Of a stretch of 13,666 bases of DNA, positions 7,173 to 13,666 are shown in pieces. How positions within the stretch are numbered: position 1 is the stretch's first letter; every line of letters starts with the position of its first letter. The position numbers and the translations under genes are program-made. The notes under the pieces were generated by a model. The model did not search any database and was not told the origin of the DNA. It saw nothing but the letters and a program-made list of their open reading frames with translations. Origin of the DNA: JBFJVD01 sp041624375 (GTDB taxonomy: Bacteria; Chloroflexota; Anaerolineae; Anaerolineales; E44-bin32); contig JBFJVD010000051.1 in NCBI GenBank assembly GCA_041624375.1, forward strand, positions 1-13,666. Reading direction: 5' to 3'.

Positions 7173-7976
7173 TCAGCCCCGACCGGCCGACACCGTAAAC
7201 AGCGTCGTGGGATGCGAGATCCGGGAAGGGTGGCCGTCAAGCAGAGAACGGTAGTGGCGGATGAAGGCAGCCAACGCATCGTCCGGCAAAACTCTACAAT
7301 CCGCCTGGGTGAGGAAGCTCAGCAGCTCGATCTTCTCCGGGCTGCGACCCGACCCAAGCAAAGGAGAGATATCCAGGCTTGCCGGCAAAGTGGTCTTCGA
7401 AGAGGAAAACTCGTTGGCCTCCAGCAGGGCCGCAATATCGTCCGCGAAGAGCGGCTCGGCTCCGGTGCAAGCGAGCATCACCTGCGCGTAGGGCTTGTTG
7501 ATCCCGCCACGCTGCGGACTGAAGATCAGGATTTTACCTCCCGGCGAAAGAAACCTCAGGGATTTCTCCAGCTCTTGAAGCGCCGTGTCTCCCAGGTACT
7601 CAAGCACATGATTGTAGAGGATCAGGTCGAATCGCTTTTGTGTGGTGAAGGCCTCAATCGAGCTCGGTACGATCTCAAACGCCAGGCCGACACCGAACGC
7701 TTCCTGCAACCGGCGTTCCAGCAGTCGGCAGGCATGCTCGCTCCGATCGACCCCTACGAAGCTGGAGATATGGATTCCGGAGGCCTCGAGCCGCTCGAGC
7801 ATCGGTAGCTCGAATAAGCCGATGCCCGAACCGACGCTCAGGATCCCGAGCTGCGCGCGGCCCCGACCGATGGCGTCAACAGCCGCCAGCATGACATCGG
7901 TCTGGTCTGTCGCCCGGCGAAAGGCGGCATGACAGCGCGCATAGTAGTCTTCAGGAAGCAACCGGAGCCGACTCAT
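7173..7976 (-). CDS. Class I SAM-dependent methyltransferase (first of two)
   Basis: A 267-residue Rossmann-fold methyltransferase. The SAM-binding motif I is ILSVGSGIG (residues 45-53), an acidic residue for the SAM ribose is D77 (VGVDRSE), and later motifs are FDLILYNHVLEYL (about 116-128) and LSPGGKILIF (143-152). The spacing around motif I faintly resembles the histamine N-methyltransferase-like group, but I would not assign a substrate. It is translated just after the second methyltransferase gene (6-base gap) and 17 bases before the phosphotransferase, so it sits in the middle of an operon. The N-terminal region before motif I contains two-helix-like sequence (DYYARCHAAFRRATDQTD) that could cap the active site. 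Confidence 0.87.
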   Translation of the reverse strand: MSRLRLLPEDYYARCHAAFRRATDQTDVMLAAVDAIGRGRAQLGILSVGSGIGLFELPMLERLEASGIHISSFVGVDRSEHACRLLERRLQEAFGVGLAFEIVPSSIEAFTTQKRFDLILYNHVLEYLGDTALQELEKSLRFLSPGGKILIFSPQRGGINKPYAQVMLACTGAEPLFADDIAALLEANEFSSSKTTLPASLDISPLLGSGRSPEKIELLSFLTQADCRVLPDDALAAFIRHYRSLLDGHPSRISHPTTLFTVSAGRG

Positions 7977-7982
7977 GGTTTC

Positions 7983-8804
7983 TCAGGCTTGAGCAACAAT
8001 GAAATGCACAGTCTGGGGAAACACATACGCACGTCGCTCGGGTTCGTAGAATTCATCCAGGATCGGCCTGAAAAAGTCCAGGGCTTCAACCGAGTCATCC
8101 AGGATGCACTTCCGCAGATACTTCTCCAGTCCGCTGCGGTGCATCCCTTTCACCGTGTGCTCAAAGGCAAGTGGATAAACATGGTAGCTCTGCCCGAGGT
8201 CATCGAGCAGGCTCTGGCTTTCCTCGGCCTGCATAAACGGCCTTTGGCTGGCTCCGTTCGGGTGGTGGACTCGATAGAAATCATGAAGCCGCTGATAGGA
8301 AGCGGCGGCGGCGAGTTGATAAAGGTAGAAATACCCGCCAGGCGCAAGCGCCCGGAACACCCAGGCAAGAACCCGAGGCATCTGCTCGAGCTCGACGGTG
8401 GTGAAGGAATGGATCGCCCAGATGACATCGTGAGTCTCTCGCCAATCCGGCAGCCGGTCCGGGAGATCTTCGATCCGCATCTGTAGACTTCGCCGGACGG
8501 AGAAGTGCGGAAGCCGCTCGAGGACCTGCTGCGCGGAAACCAGGCTGGCTGCTGAGATGTCGAGCAGGTCGGCCTCAACATGAAGGCCGTTGCCGAGCGT
8601 CGGATCGAGATAGCCGGGAAAGATCGCGGTCCCGCAGCCCACATCCAGCAGGCGAATTCGGTCTGGGCGAGTCAGCTGGCGCAGTGCCTGGCTGAAAGGA
8701 TAGGCGGCCAGAAGAGAGGTGTACTCGACGGCGATAATGTCCACCCACGATCCCACATCCCAGCCGTCTTGATCGTAGTAATGTTCTGCACTGCCTGAGG
8801 TCAC
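7983..8804 (-). CDS. Class I SAM-dependent methyltransferase (second of two)
   Basis: A 273-residue methyltransferase. Motif I is RLLDVGCGTAIF (about 50-61), followed by ADLLDIS with the acidic ribose-binding position, HDVIWAIHSFTTVE in the middle and LAPGGYFYLYQL as the post-motif strand. The C-terminal third (LEKYLRKCILDD and beyond) is longer than the core fold and probably forms a substrate lid. It starts with GTG 8804, supported by GGAGG at 8813-8817 with 8 bases spacing. It is only distantly like its downstream methyltransferase neighbour, so the two probably act on different sites or substrates rather than being a recent duplication. Part of the four-gene unit with the oxygenase and phosphotransferase. 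Confidence 0.87.
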   Translation of the reverse strand: MTSGSAEHYYDQDGWDVGSWVDIIAVEYTSLLAAYPFSQALRQLTRPDRIRLLDVGCGTAIFPGYLDPTLGNGLHVEADLLDISAASLVSAQQVLERLPHFSVRRSLQMRIEDLPDRLPDWRETHDVIWAIHSFTTVELEQMPRVLAWVFRALAPGGYFYLYQLAAAASYQRLHDFYRVHHPNGASQRPFMQAEESQSLLDDLGQSYHVYPLAFEHTVKGMHRSGLEKYLRKCILDDSVEALDFFRPILDEFYEPERRAYVFPQTVHFIVAQA

Positions 8805-8812
8805 CGAGATCG

Positions 8813-8817
8813 CCTCC
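8813..8817 (-). promoter_or_regulatory. Shine-Dalgarno supporting a GTG start
   Basis: The minus strand reads GGAGG 8 bases before the GTG at 8804. No ATG alternative with a comparable site is visible nearby, so this decides the methyltransferase start. Confidence 0.7.
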
Positions 8818-8845
8818 GGAGCCGCGCGCTGTTGCTCATGCTGGT

Positions 8846-9601
8846 TCAGGACGTGTAGTTGGGGTCGTCTGGCGGCACCTCTCGCTGGGTGTAGAGGTAG
8901 GTGTCGAGCCAGGCTTCGGATGGGAAGCTTGCACCTGGCGCATCATACGCCATGATGATGTTGATCCGTTCACGATCCCCCTGCACCCCGCGCACACTAT
9001 GCCAGCAGCGGTTCGCACGCATCACCACCAGGCGGCCGGTGCGCGGGCGAACGACGATCCTCTTCCCAAAGATCATCCGCAGTGGACGGGACACGAGCAC
9101 TCGATCAAGGATCCGCTGGAGCTTCCCATGGGAACGGCCGTTGAGCAGGAAGCGGTAGTTGGGATAGAGCTCCGTCTCGCCCCCCTCGACCTCATTCAAG
9201 TAAAGAATCGCGGTGATCGGGGTTCGATCGTAATGCCAGCGATAGGATGAGCGGCCGGGCGGCATCAGGTTGACGTTCACCCCGACGCGCTCGTTCGCCA
9301 GGGGCTCAAGCGGCGCCTCTGTCAGCTGATGGACAAGTTCTCGGGCGGCGCCGACGTACAGGTCCCAAATCACCGGCAAGTGGCGGCGGATCTGCCCACC
9401 ATCGATCGCCGCGTAACGCAGCGGTCGCCCTTTGGCAGGTCGATGAATCTCGGGAACGGGATACTGCTCCCGGTAGCGGCGGATGGAGTCCAGCAGGCTT
9501 CGACAGTCTGCGGGCTCCAGGTACCGATCGAGGACCAGATAGCCGGCCCCTCGGAGCGACGTTCCATTTAAGTCAAGGTCTGGTGTTCTGGGCTGATGCA
9601 T
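8846..9601 (-). CDS. 2-oxoglutarate/Fe(II)-dependent oxygenase
   Basis: A 251-residue cupin-fold oxygenase that should use Fe(II), O2 and 2-oxoglutarate. The iron-binding facial triad is H123 and D125 in RWHYDRTP and H201 in CWHSVRG. Arg210 or Arg212 in GDRERINIIMAYD is placed to bind 2-oxoglutarate. The core strand ILYLNEVEGGETELYP matches the prolyl-4-hydroxylase-like subgroup that acts on peptides or small molecules. Between the HxD motif and the distal His there is an insertion of about 30 residues (NGRSHGKLQRILDR and following) that is longer than in minimal members and may form a substrate lid. It is the first gene of the minus-strand unit, 41 bases upstream of a methyltransferase, and a promoter-like sequence precedes it. 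Confidence 0.88.
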   Translation of the reverse strand: MHQPRTPDLDLNGTSLRGAGYLVLDRYLEPADCRSLLDSIRRYREQYPVPEIHRPAKGRPLRYAAIDGGQIRRHLPVIWDLYVGAARELVHQLTEAPLEPLANERVGVNVNLMPPGRSSYRWHYDRTPITAILYLNEVEGGETELYPNYRFLLNGRSHGKLQRILDRVLVSRPLRMIFGKRIVVRPRTGRLVVMRANRCWHSVRGVQGDRERINIIMAYDAPGASFPSEAWLDTYLYTQREVPPDDPNYTS

Positions 9602-9643
9602 GTCTGCTGCCTAGAAGGTACGAAGATGGGTCGGGAAAGGCCA

Positions 9644-9682
9644 CAGCCCGCGCGCCGGCCCGGGTTGGCACCAGCCCGCGCG
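9644..9682. repeat. 11-base direct repeat in the oxygenase leader
   Basis: CAGCCCGCGCG occurs at 9644-9654 and again at 9672-9682. Both copies lie between the promoter candidate and the oxygenase start, in a very GC-rich leader. It may be chance in GC-rich sequence or a binding site pair. Confidence 0.35.
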
Positions 9683-9697
9683 AAAGCCATTGGTGAG

Positions 9698-9727
9698 ATC
9701 ATAGAACGAATCGTATGTGGCTGTCCA
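9698..9727 (-). promoter_or_regulatory. Sigma70-like promoter for the oxygenase operon
   Basis: Read on the minus strand, TGGACA (9722-9727) matches the -35 box at 5 of 6 bases and TATGAT (9698-9703) matches the -10 box at 5 of 6, with an 18-base spacer. Such an AT-rich -10 stands out in this GC-rich setting. It would give a leader of roughly 90 bases before ATG 9601 and serve the four-gene unit down to the phosphotransferase. Confidence 0.5.
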
Positions 9728-9772
9728 CTCGATCCGACCTGCTGAAGAGACCGGCGCAAGCGGAGGATTTAA

Positions 9773-9814
9773 GAGACGGTTCAGGCAGATGGGAGCCTGT
9801 TCAGTACCGTTCTC
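9773..9814 (-). terminator. Stem-loop between two minus-strand transcription units
   Basis: GAGACGGT (9773-9780) pairs with ACCGTTCTC (9806-9814) with one bulged T. Inside it CAGGC (9782-9786) pairs with GCCTG (9795-9799) around an 8-base loop. It lies about 60 bases past the stop of the 122-residue gene and before the oxygenase promoter, where a terminator is expected. On the minus strand it is followed by TTAAAT rather than a true U-run, so the terminator call is tentative. A second palindrome, CTCGTACGAG (9812-9821), overlaps its end. Confidence 0.35.
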
Positions 9815-9873
9815 GTACGAGGGGGAAGGTGGTCTGGTAGGTCCAGCCCAGGACTCTTCAGCGATCGCTTGCC

Positions 9874-10242
9874 CTAGGGCGTGGCTTCATGCTCCAGACC
9901 GTCCGCCGCCGGTGCGGCGAGCGAATACTCGGCGAACGCCTCGGCGGGAATGGGCTCGGAAACGAGGCAATCCACGTAAGCAGCAAGAATGCGACCATAG
10001 GCGATGTGCAGTCGCTCTAGCTTGCCCGCCGCCTCGAGCATGATTCGAAGCGATTCGCCTGCGGGCCGTCGCGGCGGCCCAAACAGGTCGTCGGGATCCT
10101 CAAATGCGCTGCTCAGCCGCATGGCGGTGTGCCGGATCTCGAGCGTCAGCCGCAAGGCCTGCGCGCGCAGATTGGCGCAGCGCAGCTCGTGTTCAACCAC
10201 GCCAAACAGGTGATCACTCACGGCCAGGCGCTCATCCGACAT
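9874..10242 (-). CDS. Small helical protein of unknown function
   Basis: A 122-residue hydrophilic protein with no recognised motif. The sequence is mostly predicted helix (EHELRCANLRAQALRLTLEI, then LRIMLEAAGKLERLHIAYGRI), separated by an Asp/Pro-rich loop (EDPDDLFGPPRRPAGE), and ends in an Ala/Glu-rich tail. No signal peptide or membrane segment is seen. The start is uncertain: ATG 10242 is chosen because it minimises overlap with the upstream gene to 11 bases, and ATG 10251 is the alternative. Neither has a strong Shine-Dalgarno. Overlap with the repeat-protein gene suggests co-translation with it. Confidence 0.55.
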   Translation of the reverse strand: MSDERLAVSDHLFGVVEHELRCANLRAQALRLTLEIRHTAMRLSSAFEDPDDLFGPPRRPAGESLRIMLEAAGKLERLHIAYGRILAAYVDCLVSEPIPAEAFAEYSLAAPAADGLEHEATP

Positions 10243-11086
10243 GAGGGCCATCCCACGATGTCGCCAGTGTATAAGCGGGCACGCCGCCCAGGGCGGGCAA
10301 TTGCTCATCCGAATCGTTCTTCGGCTTCGGCGTATGCGTCGGCTTAGGGGTGTTTGAACTCCGGGGGGTGTTGTCCGGACGATGTGTATTTGTCGGCCGA
10401 GGGGTATTCGAGGGTCGCGGCGTTCGTGTCGGATCCTCCAGTGTTGCCGGCGGCGTCGGCGTGGGGGTCTGGCTCACAACGGGCGTAGGCGTGCTCACCT
10501 GCGGAGGTTCAGAAGCATCCGTGCCGTCCGGTGGGAGGGTCTCAGCCGGCGGCAGGAGAGCGTGTTGGACGACAAATTCGGTTGCGAAGACCAAGGTTTG
10601 ATCCAGTGTGCTCTTTCCGATCCGAATCAGGCGCAAGCGGGCCGTGGCCCCTTCCACGAGCGCTGCACCGACACACACGATACGATCGAGACGTCCACCC
10701 GGGTGCAGGCAGCTGTAACGCCCGACGGTTTCCGTCTCGATGTAGGCGAGATACCTTCCCGGAGCCGCAGTCTGAAGCGCGAGTCGAACCATCGAGCCAC
10801 CTGACAAGAGCTCTGAAACGCCCTCGACATAGGCGCCCACGAACGGATCGATCCGAGCCCTTCGCGCCTGGCGCTGCATCACTTCCCGGTTTTCCGGCTG
10901 CTTTCGCTCCTCACCGAGTGCAGGGGCTTGTGTTCGCGCTCGCGTCGGGATCGGGCGAGGGTCGAGATCGCCGGGTTCGGCATAATCGGGCAGTGCAAAC
11001 GGCAGCAAAAGCAAGGGTCCCACGGTCGTTACCAGAATGACGGAAACGACGATCGAAGCCACCGACCGGTCCGAGGGCAAGCGCAT
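10232..11086 (-). CDS. Membrane-anchored or secreted protein with a Thr-Pro-rich repeat tail
   Basis: A 284-residue protein. A hydrophobic segment at about residues 9-32 acts as signal peptide or membrane anchor, and the rest is probably extracellular. A small domain at about 75-180 contains two cysteines (C126, C138) that could form a disulfide. After residue 195 comes a low-complexity Thr-Pro linker (STPTP, QTPTPTPP), then six hexapeptide repeats at 222-257 and a short C-terminal non-repeat end (EQLPALGGVPAYT). Thr-Pro linkers of this sort are common in surface proteins of Chloroflexota, usually as O-glycosylated spacers in related settings. I do not recognise the central domain. The next gene overlaps its 3' end. 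Confidence 0.72.
   Translation of the reverse strand: MRLPSDRSVASIVVSVILVTTVGPLLLLPFALPDYAEPGDLDPRPIPTRARTQAPALGEERKQPENREVMQRQARRARIDPFVGAYVEGVSELLSGGSMVRLALQTAAPGRYLAYIETETVGRYSCLHPGGRLDRIVCVGAALVEGATARLRLIRIGKSTLDQTLVFATEFVVQHALLPPAETLPPDGTDASEPPQVSTPTPVVSQTPTPTPPATLEDPTRTPRPSNTPRPTNTHRPDNTPRSSNTPKPTHTPKPKNDSDEQLPALGGVPAYTLATSWDGPHVG
10316..10423 (-). repeat. Six degenerate 18-base tandem repeats coding Thr-Pro hexapeptides
   Basis: Six consecutive in-frame units encode TPRPSN, TPRPTN, THRPDN, TPRSSN, TPKPTH and TPKPKN. The unit is 18 bases, so copy number can change without a frameshift. The protein repeat forms a rigid, positively charged spacer near the C-terminus of the exported protein. 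Confidence 0.85.
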
Positions 11087-11383
11087 CCAGGCTTCCGTTC
11101 CGGAAATTGATCCAAGCAGGGCCCACCGATCCGGGTCTCACGGCATGCGAATCGGCGCGCGATCACACAAAGTCTGGCACCGGGCGGATCGCAACGGCCC
11201 CGGAAGATCGCACGATCGTTTCTGCGCAGTTTGAGGTGACCCTCCGGCGTGCGCATCATGCCGGCATTCGGGCCGGCAGGCACTTCCATTGAATCACCAT
11301 TGCTGAGGCCCGGCATCACCCGAAGGAATGATTTGCGCGCTGCCTGGTGGGTGATCTTCCGCGTGACCGCTTGGCGGGTGGAG
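11087..11383. other. Intergenic gap with a hairpin
   Basis: A 297-base gap between the polytopic membrane protein and the repeat protein, both on the minus strand. The only clear structure is a perfect 7-base stem, TGCCGGC (11259-11265) and GCCGGCA (11272-11278), with a 6-base loop. It lies about 105 bases past the membrane-protein stop and has no U-run. An open minus-strand frame (11029-11424) has no convincing protein character. A promoter for the repeat protein was not found. Confidence 0.4.
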
Positions 11384-12694
11384 TCAGTCAAACCACGGCT
11401 GGTAGTAGACGGGTAATACGCCACTCAGCCAAAGCCATAAATTCAGACCGAGCATGACGGCAAGCACGAGGTGTGGAAGGTAAGGGCGCAGACGCTCGGG
11501 CAGCAGCCGCGACCAGCCGCTCGCCACCACCAGCGTCAGCGGACCAAGCGCAGGAAAGAGGAAACGTCCCTGGCTGTTCGGCGTTGTGAGTCCGTTCTTC
11601 AGGATCGCCAGGACGGCGAGGCCGGCCGCGACCCAGAGCCACCCCCAACCCCTCCGGCGCGGTCCATCTGCCTCAGGATCTGCGGGCTGGCGCAGGGGCG
11701 CACGCACATCGGCGAGGGCGCCGGCGAAGGCGAGCGCGGTCAGCCCGGCGATGAACGCCCCCGGCAGCCCGACAGCCAGCCAACCGACCTTGCCCCAGAA
11801 GCTCCAGGCGATTTGCGCGAGAACCGGCCACAGGTAGCTCCCCTGGAATGCGTCTGGGCGGACGGTCAATGCGCGCCACAGAATTTGCTCCACGATCAAG
11901 CGCGCCATTTGCGGTGAAGCCAGGTAGAAACCGGCGCCAATCAGCGCCGCAGCGGCCGCGCCGCCGGCGAGCCAGCGGATCCGCTGCGTCCAGAGCGCCT
12001 CCCGATGGACCCAGAATACGGCAGCGATCACACTGAGACCCATCGGCAGCACACTCAGCTTCGTCGTCAGGGGAACGACAATGCCGAGGAGCACGGCGAG
12101 AAAAGAGCCCGCCCACCCCGGCGGCCGGAACCACACCCTGGCCAGCAGCGCAAACAGCAGAGCACCGGCCAGGGCGGCGAACGCGTCGTTGTTGACCGCC
12201 GAGCTGATGTGCAGGTATTGCGGCGTGAGCGCAGCCAGCAGCAGCGCCGCCGTCCGCAACCGTCCACCCTGGACAAAGCTGCGGGCGGAGCGATCGTTGA
12301 CCCAGAGCGCGCCCGCTCCGAGCAGCAGATTGAGCCAGCGGAGCAGCTGCGGACCCGGGAGAAACTGGTAGTTCTCGTCGTTCCAGTCGAAGATGCGGAC
12401 GGGCTGGCGTACAAAGCGGAAGTAGGGATACGGGCGGACGTAGGCGATCGATTCCGGATCTTGCGCCTGTAGAATTTTCAGCGGCAGGCTCGCCAGCCGA
12501 TAGTAGAGCTGGGGCTGGTGGGCCTCATAGTTTCGATCCAGAGTCTGGTATTCATTGGATCGCGCCAGGGTGAGGGCCAGGACGTAATGCGCCGGCTCAT
12601 CCGGGCCTTCCCACATCGGCATGAGCAGGCTCCAGGCGGCGCCCAGGGCGAAATAGAGTGTGAAGGCGATCGCCCGCCAGCCTCGTTCGGTCAT
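11384..12694 (-). CDS. Polytopic GT-C/DUF2142-like membrane glycosyltransferase
   Basis: A 436-residue integral membrane protein with about ten hydrophobic segments. The first membrane helix is followed by an outside loop bearing EGPDEPAH, with D32, E33 and H36, and then HQPQLYYRLASLPLK. This acidic first loop is typical of GT-C glycosyltransferases that use polyprenyl-phosphate sugars, and of DUF2142 proteins. The sugar and acceptor are unknown. The start is ATG 12694, whose ATGA overlaps the stop of the upstream gene by 4 bases. A start 120 bases further up would add an Arg-rich stretch that is an out-of-frame reading of the upstream gene. The 4-base overlap implies translational coupling to the HprK-like protein. 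Confidence 0.83.
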   Translation of the reverse strand: MTERGWRAIAFTLYFALGAAWSLLMPMWEGPDEPAHYVLALTLARSNEYQTLDRNYEAHQPQLYYRLASLPLKILQAQDPESIAYVRPYPYFRFVRQPVRIFDWNDENYQFLPGPQLLRWLNLLLGAGALWVNDRSARSFVQGGRLRTAALLLAALTPQYLHISSAVNNDAFAALAGALLFALLARVWFRPPGWAGSFLAVLLGIVVPLTTKLSVLPMGLSVIAAVFWVHREALWTQRIRWLAGGAAAAALIGAGFYLASPQMARLIVEQILWRALTVRPDAFQGSYLWPVLAQIAWSFWGKVGWLAVGLPGAFIAGLTALAFAGALADVRAPLRQPADPEADGPRRRGWGWLWVAAGLAVLAILKNGLTTPNSQGRFLFPALGPLTLVVASGWSRLLPERLRPYLPHLVLAVMLGLNLWLWLSGVLPVYYQPWFD

Positions 12695-13666
12695 GCAGGG
12701 TGGCCGAGGCCCTCGACGGTTCGGATGATCCCGGCGGGATCTGCGCCGACCTCGAGCCGGTAGCAGCTGGCGCGGTCGAGCATCTGCAGGATCAGCCGAA
12801 GGTTCGCTTCCCACACGACCGGCGAGTCGTAATGCAGGCTGTTCGCCATCACCGCCGGAAGGATCTCATCCCGCGCGACCGGTTCGAGACGCGTCGAGGC
12901 GCCCTCACCCACTGAGAGCAGGCACAGGTCGATGGCTGCCGGGATGACGGCGGTATCGCAGATCAGCCTGCGGTCATAGGCACGCACGTCGACCGCCTGC
13001 TTCTCTTCCCCGCGCACATGTTCACTCGTTGCGAAGGGCCTGGCTCCCGGGAACGAGTCCAGCGCATCCGGGCGCAGTTTGATCCGGCCCACGGGGAAGC
13101 CGGTGAGCTGGAGGTCTCCCTCGACCTTGGTCAGATACACCTGGCTATCCGCCAGCAGACGGTAACCGGCATGGGCCAGGTGGAACGCCGTCGTCGACTT
13201 GCCGGCGCCGTGCGGCGCCATCAGCAGCAGGACGCGCCCCTCCCGGACCAGTCCGCCGGCGTGGAGCATGGCATATCCATGACGGGTGAAGAGGTTGTTG
13301 AGAACCGTGTTCACCCCCCACGCGCTGACGAGGTCCGGACGGGCTGCCAGCGACGGGCTGAGCACGAAGATCGCCTCGCGGCGGTCAAGGGCCGCGTGAC
13401 AGGCGCCCCAGGCGCCGAACTGCAGGCTGAGCCAATCCTGCGCACCCGAGTACTGAATATAGGAGACAAGATCTTCTGGCGGCGGCCCAGGGTCCTGGGG
13501 CGGCGCGTGGACAACTATCTGCAGCTCGAATGGCGGAGCATCGGATTGCCGGGCGCGTGAATACACGGCTTCCGAGTACTCGGCAGCGCGCAGGGCCTGC
13601 GGGTCGTTGCTGCGGAGATGCACCCGCCGGCCGAACGGATGGATGTGGAGGTCATGCTGCAGCTGG
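12691..13666 (-). CDS. HprK-related P-loop kinase, 5' end beyond the window
   Basis: At least 325 residues of an HPr kinase C-terminal-like protein. The Walker A loop MAPHGAGKSTT is encoded at about 13190-13220. It is preceded by the family's typical LHAGGLV strand and followed by LLADSQVYL, the likely Walker B/acidic strand. Such stand-alone HprK-like proteins occur beside peptide-modifying and polysaccharide-related genes, and their substrates differ from HPr. A GTG at 13621-13623 could serve as a start, but the frame stays open to the window edge and reads HIHPFGRRVHLRSN across it, which looks like real protein, so the gene is probably cut by the edge. It overlaps the membrane protein by 4 bases. 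Confidence 0.82.
   Translation of the reverse strand, partial: QLQHDLHIHPFGRRVHLRSNDPQALRAAEYSEAVYSRARQSDAPPFELQIVVHAPPQDPGPPPEDLVSYIQYSGAQDWLSLQFGAWGACHAALDRREAIFVLSPSLAARPDLVSAWGVNTVLNNLFTRHGYAMLHAGGLVREGRVLLLMAPHGAGKSTTAFHLAHAGYRLLADSQVYLTKVEGDLQLTGFPVGRIKLRPDALDSFPGARPFATSEHVRGEEKQAVDVRAYDRRLICDTAVIPAAIDLCLLSVGEGASTRLEPVARDEILPAVMANSLHYDSPVVWEANLRLILQMLDRASCYRLEVGADPAGIIRTVEGLGHPA

Noticed and set aside
6852..7808. Plus-strand open frame of 318 residues
   Set aside because: It lies opposite the phosphotransferase and methyltransferase genes, both supported by catalytic motifs, and reads as Arg/Pro/Ser-rich shadow sequence.
5942..9721. Shared 10-base string GCCACATACG on the minus strand near 5957 and 9716
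   Set aside because: The copy near 9716 lies in a promoter spacer, but the copy near 5957 has no -35/-10 pair around it, so it is probably coincidence.
9776..9826. Possible rRNA-like fragment (sequence recalling a sarcin-ricin loop, GTACGAGA)
   Set aside because: Only a short palindromic stretch resembles it, and the flanking sequence does not match 23S rRNA.
11029..11424. Minus-strand open frame across the gap before the repeat protein
   Set aside because: It overlaps the start of the repeat protein and the end of the membrane protein, has no recognisable motif or Shine-Dalgarno, and is rich in Arg and Cys as expected of a shadow frame.
12695..12814. Longer N-terminus for the polytopic membrane protein
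   Set aside because: The added 40 residues are Arg/Pro-rich and are an out-of-frame reading of the HprK-like gene. ATG 12694 gives a membrane helix soon after the start and a classic 4-base overlap.

Overview
The window is GC-rich, tightly packed bacterial DNA. Several traits suggest a Chloroflexota (Anaerolineae-like) genome, though this is inference from gene content and no marker gene is present. They are a half-GAF/SpoIIE phosphatase joined to an RsbW-type ATPase, a secreted protein with a Thr-Pro-rich linker, CrtI/PYROXD2-like oxidoreductases, and HprK-like P-loop proteins near GT-C-type membrane proteins. No tRNA, rRNA, CRISPR array, transposase or integrase was seen.

Region 1 (about 188-5687, plus strand) looks like one operon of six genes. 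It starts with a two-headed regulator, a PP2C/SpoIIE phosphatase fused to an RsbW-like anti-sigma kinase domain. Two short STAS anti-sigma-factor antagonists follow (1815-2174 and 2218-2583). Together they form a complete partner-switching signalling set without a sigma factor in view. Next come two tandem paralogous proteins of a family I do not recognise (2617-3378 and 3394-4161), then an FAD-dependent phytoene-desaturase-like oxidoreductase (4227-5687).

Region 2 (5691-9601, minus strand) holds a 56-residue predicted tail-anchored protein that converges with the oxidoreductase, 3 bases from its stop. Upstream of it is a tight four-gene unit. In transcription order this is a 2OG-Fe(II) oxygenase, two class I SAM methyltransferases and an APH-type phosphotransferase. 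A good sigma70-like promoter (9698-9727) lies before the oxygenase. The unit has the makeup of a small-molecule tailoring or modification pathway with unknown substrate.

Region 3 (9874-13666, minus strand) holds, in transcription order, an HprK-related P-loop protein whose 5' end runs off the window, a polytopic GT-C/DUF2142-like membrane protein coupled to it by a 4-base overlap, a gap of about 300 bases, a membrane-anchored or secreted protein with six Thr-Pro-rich hexapeptide repeats, and a small helical protein of unknown function that overlaps its 3' end.

The best candidates for something undescribed are the partner-switching operon with its unknown paralog pair and flavoprotein, and the oxygenase/methyltransferase/phosphotransferase unit.
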